Assembly (NCBI GenBank): GCA_023853785.1
Contig: JAJIRX010000668.1
Coordinates: 310,001-374,000, forward strand
Length of the DNA stretch: 64,000 bases
Direction: 5' to 3'
DNA from: Psilocybe azurescens
Lineage: Eukaryota > Basidiomycota > Agaricomycetes > Agaricales > Agrocybaceae
Shown here piece after piece: positions 1 to 11,775 of this stretch. Position 1 is the first letter of the stretch; the number at the start of each line of letters is the position of its first letter. The notes under the pieces were generated by a model. That model was not told where the DNA came from. It was given only the letters and a program-made list of their open reading frames with translations, and searched no databases. A program made the position numbers and the translations under genes.

Positions 1-134
1 CAATTATCGACTTATTGAACCCACCACCGATGACTTCGGCCTTGTACCCTTATACTTGCTTTTGATCTATCTGATCATCTCAATCGTCGACATCGTCACC
101 ATCAACGGTGTTCATTATCATCATTATCATCATT

Positions 135-170
<36 letters not shown>

Positions 171-3168
171 GTTGTCGACAACGTCGATATCATCATCATC
201 GCAACCAACCCCTTCATCGTCTCTCTCGTCGCCCTGCAACTGCGACTACGATGATGTGCTATTCACCTTATCTACGACGATGTTCTCCTCGACTACGACG
301 ACCACCGCGATAATCATAATTTTCGATAATCCCATCACACGTGCACAGGCACCGAGTCGGAGTACGCCAATAATAGCAACAGCAGCAACGATCCGTACCG
401 CCAACATCAGCAATCGCTCTCGCCACAAATCCAACAATCCTTCTCCTCTTCCCAACAGCAACAGCAACAACATCAGCAGACTCTCTCGCCACAACCCCAG
501 CACCTACAACAAGCGCAGGCACAAGCGCGTTCCCAACCAACCTCGCGCCATGCGTCGCCGTACAACGCGCCCGCAAGGCTGAGCCACAGCCCGACGCCGT
601 CGCCGCTGCCGCTGCCCGCCGTCGCGTTGCCCGCTGTCTCGGGCGGCGGCGGTCCGCCGTCGTCTAATACTATGGGCTCGCCGGGGCTGGGATCGGGAGG
701 GTCGTCGGCTGGCGGTGCGGGGCTGGGGAGCGCGGGGCTGTCGACGACGGGTGCGAGCGCGGGGAGCACGGGGGCAGTGGGAGCACGAGCGGGGCTTTGT
801 GTTCCCTGAGAATATGTTTGGGATGGGGGCGGGGGTGGGGCCTGGGCTTGGGCTTGGGCTCGGAATGGGGCAGCAGACGCAAGGACAGGGGCAGGGACAG
901 ACGCTGGGCATGGGCCTGGGCGGCGGAGGGGGAGGCAGAGGAGCAACTCGGATACGTGGGGCACTTATGAGTACCAGCAGCAGCAGGCGATCGTGCAGAG
1001 GCAGCAGCAGATGGCACAAGCAGCGCAGCAGTTACAACAACAGCAGCAACAACAACAACAGCAACAACAGCAACAGCAACAGGCACAGGCACAGGCACAG
1101 TTGCAGCATCAACAGATGCAGGCGTTCAGCTTTGGCGGCAACGGGAATGCGGCCGCGTCGAGACACGGGAGCCCGCACCCGGGCGCTACTAGCCCACCGA
1201 TGAACAATAACGCGGCGTCCTCCTCGTCGTCGCCGTCCAAGTCGTCGCCGTCGCCTCCTCACAACAACAGCAACAACAACAACAACTTCCTGCTGCCGTC
1301 CGACCCCATCCGGCGCGCGGCGTCGGACTCGCTGAGCGTCGGCGTCGGCCGGGGCGCGCATAGGGTGTCGCGGTCGGAGGATATTAGGGATATTAGGCTG
1401 CATGTGCCGACTATTGGCGTTGGGGGTGTGTATCAGGGGCAGGGCCAAGGTCAGGGGCAGGGGCAGGGGCAGGGGCAGGGTGCGGGCGGGATGCAAGGGC
1501 ATGGGCATGCGAACTCGCTGAGCGGGCTGTACCCCGATTTCTCGCAGAATCAGCAGCAGTTGCATTTGCAGCAGCAGCAGATGCAGGCGATCCAACAGCA
1601 ACAGCAACAACAGCAGTTGAGTCAGCAGCAACAGCATTCGCTCCAACAGCAGTCCCTCCAGCAGCAGCAGCAGCCGCAGAACCAGCAACAACCGTCGCAG
1701 CAGACCCAGGCCCAGCCGCAGAACCAGCAGTTCCTGCACCCGCACCTCCCGCCGATCCGGCGCTCGCTGAGCCCCTCGGGGCACAGCCACACGAGCTCGC
1801 TCGGCGGGAACAGCAACAGTCTCAGGCTGCCGCCGCCGAACGTGAGCGTGGGCCACTTCCGGCGCGCGAGCAGCGGGAGCCGGTCGGACCGCGGCGCGGA
1901 GGTGTGGGGAGCCAGTCGTTCGGCGGCGGCGGGCACGCGCACGCGCACTCGCGGCATGCGAGCGGGGGTGCGGGGTCGAGCGTCGGCGGCGGGAGCGGGA
2001 GCAGTCTGGGGCTCGGGGATGGGCTGCAGGGGCTGGGGCTGGGCGGAGGAGGCGGCGGCGGCGGCATGACGGTGTCCGCGTCGGGCCATCTAAGCGCGGC
2101 GCGGCGCGTGAGTCCGTATCCGAGCCCGAATGCGAGTCCGCGGGTGCGGTATGAGGAGCTGGTGGAGGAGGAGGGGTATGGGGGCGCGTATGGGGCGCGG
2201 GCCAGCACCAGCAGGGGCTGGGGCTGGGGCTCGGCCTGGGCGGTGGCGGGATGGGCATGTTGGGGATGGGGAGGGGGGATGGGTCTGGGCGGACTGGGCG
2301 CCGGGCTGAGTCTTGGTGGCCATGCGCAGCACGCGGTGCATGGCCTCGGACTCGCGGGCCCTGAGATCGGCGAGCCGCCCGTGAGCGCGGGGTACAGCGA
2401 GGAGGTGGCGATCACGGGGCGCGGCACGTACGCCAACGTCAACATGCAGCGCGACATCCTCAACGACGGCGCGTCGTCGAACGGGGGCGACGGGCCGAGC
2501 GGGCAGGGGGAGGGGCCGCGCGGGGAGCCAGACGAGCGTCGGCGCGACGGACGCGCGGGGAACCCGATCGCGAAGCAGAACGTGACGACGGGGCGCACGG
2601 CGAAGGCGTCGATCCAGCGGCGCAAGCAGGACGCGAACTTCGCGTGCACGGTGCCCGGGTGCAACTCGACCTTCACGCGCGGGTTCAACCTCAAGGGCCA
2701 CCTGCGCTCGCACTACGAGCAGAAGCCGTACAAGTGCCACTGGCCCGGGTGCGGCAAGGGGTTCGCGCGGCAGCATGATTGCAAAAGGCACGAGCAGCTG
2801 CACAGCAATTTTAGGCCGTTTGAGTGCGATGGGTGCCGGAAGCAGTTTGCAAGGATGGATGCGCTGAATAGGCATCTGCGGAGCGAGGCGGGGGCGGAGT
2901 GTGCGCGGGTGGTGGAGCGGGGAAGGGAGGGGGTGCTGGTGCGGGGGGCGCTGCGCAGGTGCAGATGCAGCAGGGCGGGGGGATGGGGATGGGGATGGGC
3001 CAGGATATGGGGATCAGCATGGATGTGGAGGACGAGGAGGACTATGAGGAGGAGGCGACGAAGCCGCCCGTGGCCGTTACCACGAGAAGCGGACGGCAGG
3101 CCCCGCGCAGGAGGCAGACGGTCGAGATGGACGATGGGGAGTGGGGTGCGGCGGGCGTTGCGCTATGA
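1..3168 (+). CDS. Crz1-like C2H2 zinc-finger transcription factor, Gln/Gly-rich (5' partial)
   Basis: Likely sequence-specific nuclear transcription factor. Three zinc fingers are read at 2645-2903: two C-x4-C-x12-H-x3-H fingers and a third C-x2-C-x12-H-x8-C. The signatures FARQHDCKRHE and FARMDALNRHLRSEAGAEC resemble the calcineurin-responsive Crz1 group; that assignment is inference. A long Gln/Ser-rich then Gly/Met-rich N-terminal region precedes them (about 352-2600), and an acidic tail ending in AAGVAL follows. The reading frame changes near 800, 940, 1900 and 2909. A 50-bp GT-AG intron at 2909-2958 would explain the last change; the others are unresolved (introns or indels in GC-rich repeats). 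Coding is convincing from about 352, just after a CACAG acceptor-like site. The true start was not found and may lie upstream of the window. Stop TGA at 3166-3168. Confidence 0.75.
110..170. repeat. (ATC/CAT)n trinucleotide microsatellite
   Basis: Interrupted CAT/ATC repeats, uninterrupted from about 134 to 170. It would encode poly-His, poly-Ser or poly-Ile depending on frame and lies near the uncertain 5' end of the transcription factor gene. It may be intronic, untranslated or coding. Confidence 0.85.
1030..1082 (+). repeat. CAG/CAA poly-glutamine tract
   Basis: Near-continuous CAA/CAG codons give a long poly-Gln run in the transcription factor, followed by Ala-Gln alternation. Similar shorter tracts lie at 1550-1720. 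Mixed CAA/CAG use suggests the tract is kept at protein level. It is length-variable by nature and prone to assembly error. Confidence 0.85.
1438..1480 (+). repeat. GGGCAG hexanucleotide repeat (Gly-Gln)
   Basis: Tandem GGGCAG units encode alternating Gly-Gln in the transcription factor. A related Gly-Leu and Gly-Gln section lies at 838-905, where the frame also changes. Confidence 0.8.
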
Positions 3169-5416
3169 CATCTGACATCGGTGTTGACATGTTGTTCCTT
3201 TCTTTTGGTTTTCTTTCCTTCTTTCTTTTTGCTTTGCTTTTTCGTTTGCTTTTCATTTTTTTTTATGAGAGTGTATGGGATACCCTCGGGTTTTTTCTGT
3301 CGTTCTATCTCTCCTCTCTCTGTCCCTCGTTCTCTCGTTCTCTCGTTATATCTACATGCCCATCTTCTCGCCTTCTTTTATGTATAATTGACGACCCTCT
3401 TACACGTGCTGCCTGTCCTATCCAATCCTATCCCAATCACTCCTCTCTCTAACGCCCCTATCCATATCCACAAACAAACGCTTTTCTCGGGATCCATTTA
3501 CGTACTACGCTAAAAGCTTGATGCTCTCCTTCTCTCTTTGCTTTCCTTTCCCTTGCTCGCTGCTTCACTTGTTCTTTCTTCTTGATCTTTCTTTCTTACT
3601 TACTTCGATCTCCCGTCGGACACTACTACTTATAGGCTTGGTTCACCTGTTTGACATACTTACACATGTCATGTCCTAAAATATTTTTGAGTTCTGCTTT
3701 TACTGAATGATACATGATATGTCCTTGACGTCTTTGGGACTGGTGTTTGATCTGTAGAGGATGTCTTGTTTTTTTTTTTATAGAGTAGGGTCCCTTTCCT
3801 TTTTTTCTTTCTTTCTCTTTTGTTCTGCGATTGGTTTGTATTTATATGTGATATTGTGATATTATATAGGTGCACTGTTGTCAAACTTCAAGTTAAAACA
3901 AGTCAGTGCTCACCGCCCGCAATGCGCCGTGTTCGTCCTTGTTCATCGCGTGCACTGTTCTGATTCTCGGTTGGAACTTGGATAAATTTAGCAGGGTAAT
4001 TGAAGTGATATTATTTAGTTTCGAGATGTTCTTTTTTTTGGCGAAGTTCATCGTTTGCCAAGTACAAGTACATCCTTATATTATTGACGGAGACTAGGAC
4101 CGAAATGTCTGTGTATGTACATATGAGTTGATGCCGGTCCGTCTACAGCGGTTTGACTTTGACAAACGAAAGTTCAGCGCTAGCGCCCAGCGTCAGCGTT
4201 GAGTTTGAGTTGAGTGCAGACGCTCAGACGTCCTGTGTCAATATGTCAATGTTTTACTTACATACAACTGGAGGGTAAACGTTTGAATAGTGATGCACTG
4301 CCACGTGGGTTGTCGAGACAGCAGCGCTCAAAGTCAGAGTCAGAAACTTAATCATGGCCGTGGTCAGCCGTGGTCGCCTTCTGATCCGAATTTTGACCTG
4401 GAAGTTGGAACCCTTCATGAGTCTTCATGCGCTGTGGACTTCTCCAATGAGAAAAAGGGGGTAAGCATTACTTAGTGGCAGCTCACATTTACTGACTTAC
4501 TGTATTTTAGCTAAATAATCGTTGAGCAAATGTTGCTTATCGACTGTTGGTCACTTTTCTTTTTTCTTCATGTTCCCCGCTGGCAGACTCCAGTTGTCGT
4601 TGAGCCTTGCATAGCCTTTTTGTGGGAGACATTTGGCAAGCCAACGCCAAGGCGCCCGTGAGCCGCTGGTATGCCTTGGCTCCAATTGATTTTCTCCTAT
4701 ACCTTCGATTACCAGCGTTCTGCATGGGAAGCTGTGCGCAGTCATAGAGACATACGCTATCATCAATTTCGCGCACCGCAGTGCGGCTGCCTCGCCCTGA
4801 TGTTCTTTCAGATATGTTGGATCCTTGTAAGTTGTCAGGCTGAATATCGGTCGGAGGCGAGCCGCGACACTATCGATACCTCAATCTCATACATATATAG
4901 TACGTACACTGCCGCAAACGACCGCCCGCTGAACCTGAACCCCATCCTAGTTATTATTCTGAATGGGTAATGCGCCTACAGGCTACTATAGGTTACTATT
5001 ATTGGATAGATCTCGATCCTGGAAAGTCCTGAGACTTGTTGGAGCCTGTTGGAGATGGAATAGCCATAAACCGAGCTTTTAATACTCTTGGAACCACATA
5101 CGATAACATTGAAACGGATGATGCGTGCTCCGTCCGGACGACTACAGTCATGAACGGTGCCTGCGGCGCTTGCACACCCACCCCTTTTTTCGTTCCATTT
5201 ATTATTGCTTGCTGAAATTTGATAGACTCCCCACAAATTGATATCTCGACCTTATTTTCTCTCCTCTCCAATTCTCCCTCCCTCTTTCTCCCCCTCCTTC
5301 TCTTTCCTCCCTCCTTGTCCTTGTCCTTCTCTTTTCTCCTCCGCCTCCTATAGACGGGAACCGAACCACCCAACCCACTGTGGTCCAAGAACCGCTACTG
5401 GCAACACGGTGAGCAG
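3169..5416. other. Intergenic, pyrimidine-rich at both ends
   Basis: No gene recognised. The first 450 bases are CT-rich and fit the 3' untranslated region of the transcription factor. A strong CT-rich tract at about 5250-5350 lies just upstream of the next start codon and is typical of fungal core promoters. Short open frames between show no familiar motif. Confidence 0.6.
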
Positions 5417-6747
5417 ATGGAGAGCCACCCCACTATCTCGCGCGGCACGGTTCGATGTGTGACGATCGTCGCTGGGCTCATCCTGTTCTACTTCCTCGTC
5501 GTCGACACCATGGTCCGCCCACCCGTGCCGCAGTGGCTGTCGTTCACAGACCTCGACACGGCGGACATGGGCGTCCCGCAGATCCCGTTGCAAAGTAACA
5601 GCAACGGTACCACCGCGGTGCTCATTGTGTCGGCCATGTTCCCGCTGGTGAAATCCAAACACTCAAAGCAGGACTACGAGGTCTGGCTTAAAAGCTTTCT
5701 GGGGCCTATTACAACGGATATTTATATGTTTACGACGCCGGAGCTTGCGGACACGCTGAGGCGCGTGCGGGGAGACAAGCCTATCGTGATCGACACGTCG
5801 TATGCATCGCCCTTCGAGATCCCACCGCTAGCAGGACTGGAGGAGACGTACATCAAAATGAACGATATGGACAAGGGAGAAGTGGCACCACTCGCCTGGC
5901 TTGTACGCGATCTGGAACGCGAAGCCGTTCTTGCTGGAGTCGGCGGTGAATAAGCTGAAGGAGGAGACAGGGGCTGTATACGAGTACGCGTTTTGGAACG
6001 ACGGGGGCAGTTTTAGGAGGGATCATACGTATTCAGGCTGGCCTGATCCTGCGCGGGTGCAGCAGGTGTGGGAGGAGGGAGTCGGTTGACTGGCACGAAG
6101 AAGGAGGATCTATTGTTCTTTCCTATTTTCCAACTGCCGGAACCGCAGCTGAAGGACTGGACGGAGGATATGGGACCTATCGCGAACCCTGTGCAACTCA
6201 GCGAAGGTATGCCACCTATCCACCAAATGCTCTTTTTTTCTTTCTGTTGATCTTTTTTCTGCTTATCCTAGGTTCATTCTTTGGCGGCAGCCCGTCTACG
6301 ATCTCGTGGTTTGCGAAAATATTCTACGCCTATCACGATTACTACATCTCGCAAGGCCTCTTCGTGGGCATCGATCAGGATGTCTTCAACGCGCTTTTCT
6401 TGCTATACCCCCAGCGCATGTTCACCGTGTGGATGAATGATCCCGACGCACCGGCGCACCAAGGAGTGACAGAGAGTCCAAGTCTAATACCGAGTCTGGA
6501 ACGCGGGTTCTTGGGCGAATGTGGCGCGGAATGGTATTACTATCAGTTCTGGCTTGCGGATTACTCTACACGAAATTCGATGCGCAGGATATGGATGAAG
6601 GAAGAGCGGTGGCGGAAGTCGGGCTGGTGGAAGGAGCGCACGCTGTGCAGACTGACGAGGGCGAGGTCTATGATGGATATTCTGCGGACTTCGTTTGGCG
6701 TGGACTGGGAGCCACCACGGAGAACTCTCAAGATACCTGGACTGTAG
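5417..6747 (+). CDS. HtrL/YibB-like type II membrane protein (putative glycosyltransferase-like), two compensating frameshifts
   Basis: The N-terminus has one transmembrane anchor at residues 13-34, consistent with a Golgi or ER type II protein. The body shows motifs I associate with the fungal HtrL/YibB family: WHHSPGLYAIWNAKPF, EEDLLFFP-like KKEDLLFFP, FFGGSPSTI, YAYHDYY and GECGAEWYYYQFW. The biochemical role is unproven. A 65-bp intron lies at 6207-6271. The family sequence starts in frame 2, moves to frame 3 at the GGG run 5874-5876 (one base too many), and returns to frame 2 near 6079-6081 (one base short). No GT-AG intron explains either shift. The protein ends with a CRLTR segment and a stop at 6745-6747. 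Confidence 0.72.
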
Positions 6748-8029
6748 ACTTGAGGGTGTGTGTGCTGCCATTATATGATACCCCTATCTATGTGATAATT
6801 TGGCGGCCAAATAATCGCACTCGGTATAATTCATTTTGCGGATATTAATCTCATATATACCTACAAACGGACTTGATATGTATAATAACTAATTCGGCCT
6901 ACTATGTAAACTACAAAATCCACTCCTTTTGACATTCAATCAAAGATGATTTGCTTACAGTTGCAACTACTATACACCGCAGTCTCATGAGAAATCCGAG
7001 GGGAAACAAGTGATATGCAAGGTCTTTCACCCTGCCTTTATGCTGCTTGCGGAGATAATGATCAATATAACGAAATCTTAGAGTAGTGCCCATTTTGGTA
7101 ATTTTATACCCCAATGCGGAGTATCACGCCGTGCAGCTCGTGCAGGTGCTCTGGAATCCATACTAGTATATGAGAATGCAAACCCTCCCTGGCAAACCGG
7201 GCTTTTCCGGTGGTGAGGACTGCTTATGATGTTTTATGATCGAAAAGACCTCTCGCGTCACTCGGTGTTTCCATTTCAAAATTTGGTGCCCCAAAGTAGT
7301 AGTTTTTAAAAGGAAGAAGGATTATAAATAGATTTTATTCTGACGAAACTCGATTTCAAATTGGTAGAATGGAGTTCACATAAACACCCTCTTGTTCCTC
7401 ACTTCATGACCCTTTGTTTGGAGATGAGTTAATTTAGTAAGGGAGACATTCACGTCTTGCTATGTTTTACTCGGAGACTTTGAGGTGGCCATGATGTACA
7501 AGATCGCGCAGTGTGGACCTCGCGGAAATGAATGTGCAGGTAGTCATTGACCAATGGGCCCAGCTCCAAATCAGAGAGACCCTGCAAGACTGTGAGTTAC
7601 CTCGGACTCTGTCTCATTTCCAGAACGTGACGAGACTCGGTTTTGATATATGGTATTCAACTGAGAGCTCACGCCAAAGAGCTTGGTCGATGGACAGGGA
7701 GTAATACTAATCAATGACATGAATCAGCGATTTATGACGAACGCTTGCTTTTTGCTTATGCCATAAGCGTTTACTAATCCTAAAATTAGGCCACGATGCC
7801 GAGATCAAGGTCGAATGCCGCATTTATTGAGGCGCACGCAACTCAACTGGCATGCTACTGCCGCAGACCGCCAACATTGCGCAAGCTCGGTGCTGGTACA
7901 TTCAAGTCTGTTAGTCAAGTTTTAGTAAACAATTTAAACGATTAGAAAGATGTCAGAGTATAAGGAACTCTAATGGGCACTGATCGTCGCTTAGCATGCT
8001 CTCTGGCATCTACTTGGCATCTACATTGC
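6748..8029. other. Intergenic, nothing recognised
   Basis: About 1.3 kb of AT-richer sequence. Only short open frames are present, without motifs or convincing splice structure. Confidence 0.5.
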
Positions 8030-8037
8030 TATATAAA
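8030..8037 (+). promoter_or_regulatory. TATA box of MDR gene A
   Basis: TATATAAA about 74-81 bases before the ATG at 8111. All other members of the family have a comparable element, weaker for gene G. Confidence 0.6.
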
Positions 8038-8110
8038 CTGAATCATTCCGACCTAGAGATGCCATCCAAGTTATCATTCCACCCACAAGACCGCTAACTA
8101 CTCACTTACA

Positions 8111-9380
8111 ATGCCTTCCGTCCAAAAAGCCCTTTTCCTCGAGAAAAAGTTCGGTGATCTGATCATCAAGGACACTGAGGTCTACAAACCTGGCCCTGGA
8201 GAGATTCTGATCAAAATCCAAGCAACATCTCTCAATCCTATTGACTGGAAAATTCAGAAATACGGGCTATTCCTGGAGAAATTCCCCGCTGTTTTGGGCT
8301 GTGATATTGCTGGAGATGTAGAGGAACTTGGCGAAGGCGTTACTGGGTTCGAGAAAGGAGACCGAGTGTAAGTGTTTCGGAACTTGGTAGATGTTGCGGC
8401 ATCATTGCTGATTTGACGCGGTTTGTCCTCAGTTTCGTTCAAGGGCAGTTTAATTATAGTAGAAATGCAAGCTTTCAGCAGTACGCTATCGGGATTGCTT
8501 CAACTGTAGCAAAAGTATGCTTAATGGTTTCTGATTTTCTGTGAAATGCTTATCTCTTCGTATAGATTCCCGCAAACTGGACGTACGATAACATTTCTGC
8601 TCTTCCAGGTGTTTTGAGCTGCGCATATGTTGCATTATACAACAAGTCTCCTTTTGGTCTAGGGTGCGCGCCACCCATTTCTGAGGCGACCCAAGGGAAA
8701 TACGCCAGGACTCCCATCGTTATTCTAGGTGGCGCGTCTTCAGTCGGACAGATTGGTATATTTCTTTCCGTCCATCTCTTTCGTATAGTTTCTGAGACAA
8801 AATCAGCCATCCAGCTTGCTAAACTGTCCGGTTTCTCCCCGATCCTCACCACGGCATCCCTCAGACATACCGAACACCTCAAATCCCTCGGAGCAACCAA
8901 CGTTTTTGACAGAGATTTTTCTTCGACCGAGCTGATCAACGAGATAAAGAAAGCATCTGGTGACAAGCCCATTAAATACGTCTTTGATACTGTCTGTTCT
9001 GAAAGGACCCAGCAAGATGGACTAAACATTCTAGCTCCTGGTGGCGAGATTGCACTGGTCCTGCCGTTAGCGGTCAAGGTGCCGGAAGACAAGAAGGTCA
9101 TCAACGTCAGTGGATTCTTGAGGGCGCCCGAGAATATCGAGCTCCTTGAGACTCTTTATCACAAGCACATAACTGCGTGGTTGGAACAGGGTTTCATCAA
9201 GGTAAGCCTCACCCTATCCATGTCCTAACATCCCTGTATACTTATTAATATGCGCGTGTAACAGCCTAATCACGTCGAAGTTCTCCCCATGGACTAGCAG
9301 GCATTCCGGGAGGTTTAACCAGGATACAGGCCAATCAGGTTTCTGGCTTCAAGTTGGTCGCCCGCCCGCAAGAATCTTGA
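8111..9380 (+). CDS. MDR A: zinc-less medium-chain dehydrogenase/reductase, frameshift in last exon
   Basis: NAD(P)H-dependent MDR of the quinone-oxidoreductase/ToxD-like (enoyl-reductase-like) type; substrate unknown. The GroES-like N-domain has LNPIDWKIQKYG and LGCDIAGDVEELGEGV and lacks the catalytic zinc ligands of classical alcohol dehydrogenases. The Rossmann domain has GGASSVGQIAIQLAK. Five exons: 8111-8367, 8433-8514, 8566-8755, 8807-9201, 9265-end, an intron plan shared by all paralogues. In the last exon the family sequence breaks at 9289, where one A appears missing: the literal frame stops at TAG 9295-9297. The expected family tail, ending KLVARPQES, continues to TGA 9378-9380. 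This is either a C-terminal truncation of about 30 residues or a sequencing indel. It is the only plus-strand member and is separated from the others by ALG12 and the ABC gene. Confidence 0.82.
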
Positions 9381-9597
9381 GTCCAATCTTAGATTTGCTT
9401 TGGAAGATACTCCACGGATAAAATGCTGCCAGTTTTATCTGTTCGATAGTTGAATTACGTAGAGACCAGAAGTGTTCTATTATATTTAGCAAGTCGAATT
9501 AAAATTGATATACACGGTTATATAAGGTCGCACATACATATCCATAGCTTTTAACGGACGACGATATTATCCGCCCCAGAACGGCGGTCCCTAATCA

Positions 9598-11558
9598 TCA
9601 GTGTTTCCTCTCGAGAATCCAAAGTTTAGAGCTCTCTTCAAACCGCAAAACATCCTTGAATCGAGTCAACAAATCGCCCTTCTTCTTTCCCCGGAAGCTG
9701 AGGAGCTCCCAGTCAACGGCCCAGCGATCAAAGCTTTTGATGTCCTTCACAACCCGCCAAGTGCGATCCATGCGCCAGTCGGTTGAAGGCGGTATTTCTG
9801 AGATGAGGTGGGTGAAAGGAGTTGACGCGCCGGATAATATGTCGGGCGTTAGGTTTTCTGTTTTGTTGTAGGACCATGGTTGTTGTTCTTGTTGGTGAGA
9901 AGGAAGATAGTGCGGTGGTGCGTTGAGTTGAAGGAATAGGGATGCTCCTGTTTGTGCTGCGAGGTTTGAAATGTGGACATGTGGAGCGGCTGTGAATTCC
10001 GACTGTTAGAGAAAGAAGTAAAGATGTAGAAAAGAACTGACGATGTGTCGTTTTAGCTGGGTATAGTTGGTGAAATACAGATAATGCTTGACCACCGGGA
10101 TAGTTGCTCACAGACGCTTTCGTGGAGAGGACGGTAAAGAGCAGATTGAGAGCAAGGATCCCTATTGTGCCCAAGAAAAAGAGACGACCGAGAAGGCTAT
10201 TCTTTCGAAAAGAGACCCTGCCGGAAAAGGTTAGAAGAAGCTGAAGAGATAGGGATGGACGACTTACATCCATTTGGCACCTCTCGCAGCTGCGATATTG
10301 AAAACGGGTACGACATAAACGATGAAACGCCATTCTTTATGCCCGAGATTGCTAATGAGGCCTATGAATGCCAGAGAAGGAATGAGCAGGGACCGTATGC
10401 GGTGGTCGATAGTGAAGCCTATTATGGATAGGGGGAGGGATCCGAGTAAAAGTTTGGGTAGATATGACGTTATATAGGTCAGTGGGGGCGAAGTCTGAAG
10501 AAATTACTACGTCAGTTTTTGGTATGTAAAGTTTATAAGAAAGTGACCGACACCCCATTCTGAACTTTTGCCTTTGATGACGTTGAAGTAGATGCCAGAA
10601 AACTCAGGCCATAGAGGGTAATTATCCCAGAAAAATGAATCAACAACAAGAGTCATGCCTAGGAAGACGGATGCTGAGCAACGAGTGCGAAAATATAAGA
10701 AGGCATGCCTCACAGAGTGAAAGGAGGGCCGAAATTAACCCCACTTTGAGTAATCTGAATAGGGAGACTTGTCGAGAATAGAGTAGCTGGAGAGACAAGG
10801 GCCCAAGAAGCAAGGCCACTTCTGCTCGAAGGACTACTCCAGTGAAAGTAAGAAGGGAGATTGCTGAGGTTATTCTTTTGAGGATAATAGAGTAGAGTTT
10901 GAGGCTCTATCGACCAGGAGGTACGTCGAAAGGTTGACTATGCCAGCAATTAAGTCAAATTTCGGGAGCAGGGCAATGGCTGTACATACCAGGAATAGTC
11001 GCAAACATGTTGGGGATGGTTCGACCCATCCAGAACGAGTAGTGGAATTGTGTACACGTCAATAGCGAGAAAAATAGGCCGGTTCCTCGTCCGAAACGTC
11101 GGGTTACTCCTCTACGAAGTAGACAAAGGCTCCACGAATTTAAACTGGCGAGTACCAGGCGGACTGCGTGTTTGATAAGAGGAAACCTCCAATAAGATGA
11201 AAGATGAGCATACCTATAATCTGTATCTCAAATTTGGAAGGCACGAAGCCTGCCCATAGCGCAAGTCGTATAACGGGTGTTGCGAGCCATGCAAGGAGCA
11301 CGCTGCTAACGAATGTTCGCGGCACTGCACCAGGAAAGGTGAAATGGTCATACTTTCAAACAGAACATATTAGAGTTTTGATCTTGATCTTGACCACTTG
11401 CTAAAGCGCACATTGTAGAGGTTGTCGATCCCGACACCATACATCAGCACATCGTGTGTCGCGTGTAAGTTGAAGCTTTCTTCGACTTTGGTATATGGGG
11501 CAAGAACGACGTGCGCCCAGCCTGTAGCGAATATGAGAGCATCCAGAGCAATGCTCAT
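9598..11558 (-). CDS. ALG12: ALG12: dolichyl-P-Man:Man7GlcNAc2-PP-dolichol alpha-1,6-mannosyltransferase
   Basis: GT22-family multi-pass ER membrane enzyme that adds the eighth mannose to the dolichol-linked N-glycan precursor in the ER lumen. Diagnostic motifs appear in order: PYTKVEESFNLHATHD near the N-terminus, FPGAVPRTF, FWMGRTIPNMFA, VVDSFFWDNYPLWPE followed by KSSEWG, GHKEWRFIVYVVPVFNIAA, SNYPGGQAL and VHISNLAAQTG. About eight exons with 45-60 bp introns join in one frame, and the length (about 520 residues) fits the family. I found no frameshift. The ATG at 11556-11558 sits four codons before the first conserved hydrophobic segment. Stop TGA at 9598-9600. It is divergently transcribed from the ABC transporter. 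Confidence 0.93.
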
Positions 11559-11775
11559 GGCGTCTGTTCGAACTTCTTAAAAATTGTTATGTTGCGAGTT
11601 CCTTTCGAGGAGTTGAAATTTAGGAAACGCTTTCACTGACGTTGGTGTGTTGGACAGATATACCCTGGCTATTAAATATAGTAACCGGTCACGGGATGGT
11701 GATGAATAGCATTGGGGAAAGCCATGAGCCATGATACTCACCCTTTCTACTTGACCTCGATCTTTCCTCGCAGCC
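11559..11775. promoter_or_regulatory. Shared divergent promoter, ALG12 / ABC transporter
   Basis: Only 217 bases separate the two opposing start codons, so both promoters and 5' leaders must lie here. No clear TATA box was seen in either direction. Confidence 0.55.

Noticed and set aside
473..1098. Long Pro/Ala-rich minus-strand open frames over the transcription factor
   Set aside because: Antisense shadows of GC-rich coding repeats; the zinc fingers and Gln tracts fix the plus strand as coding.
8550..9104. 184-codon minus-strand open frame
   Set aside because: Antisense shadow of MDR A exons 3-4; the same happens in other copies (for example 26397-26645, 29177-29503).
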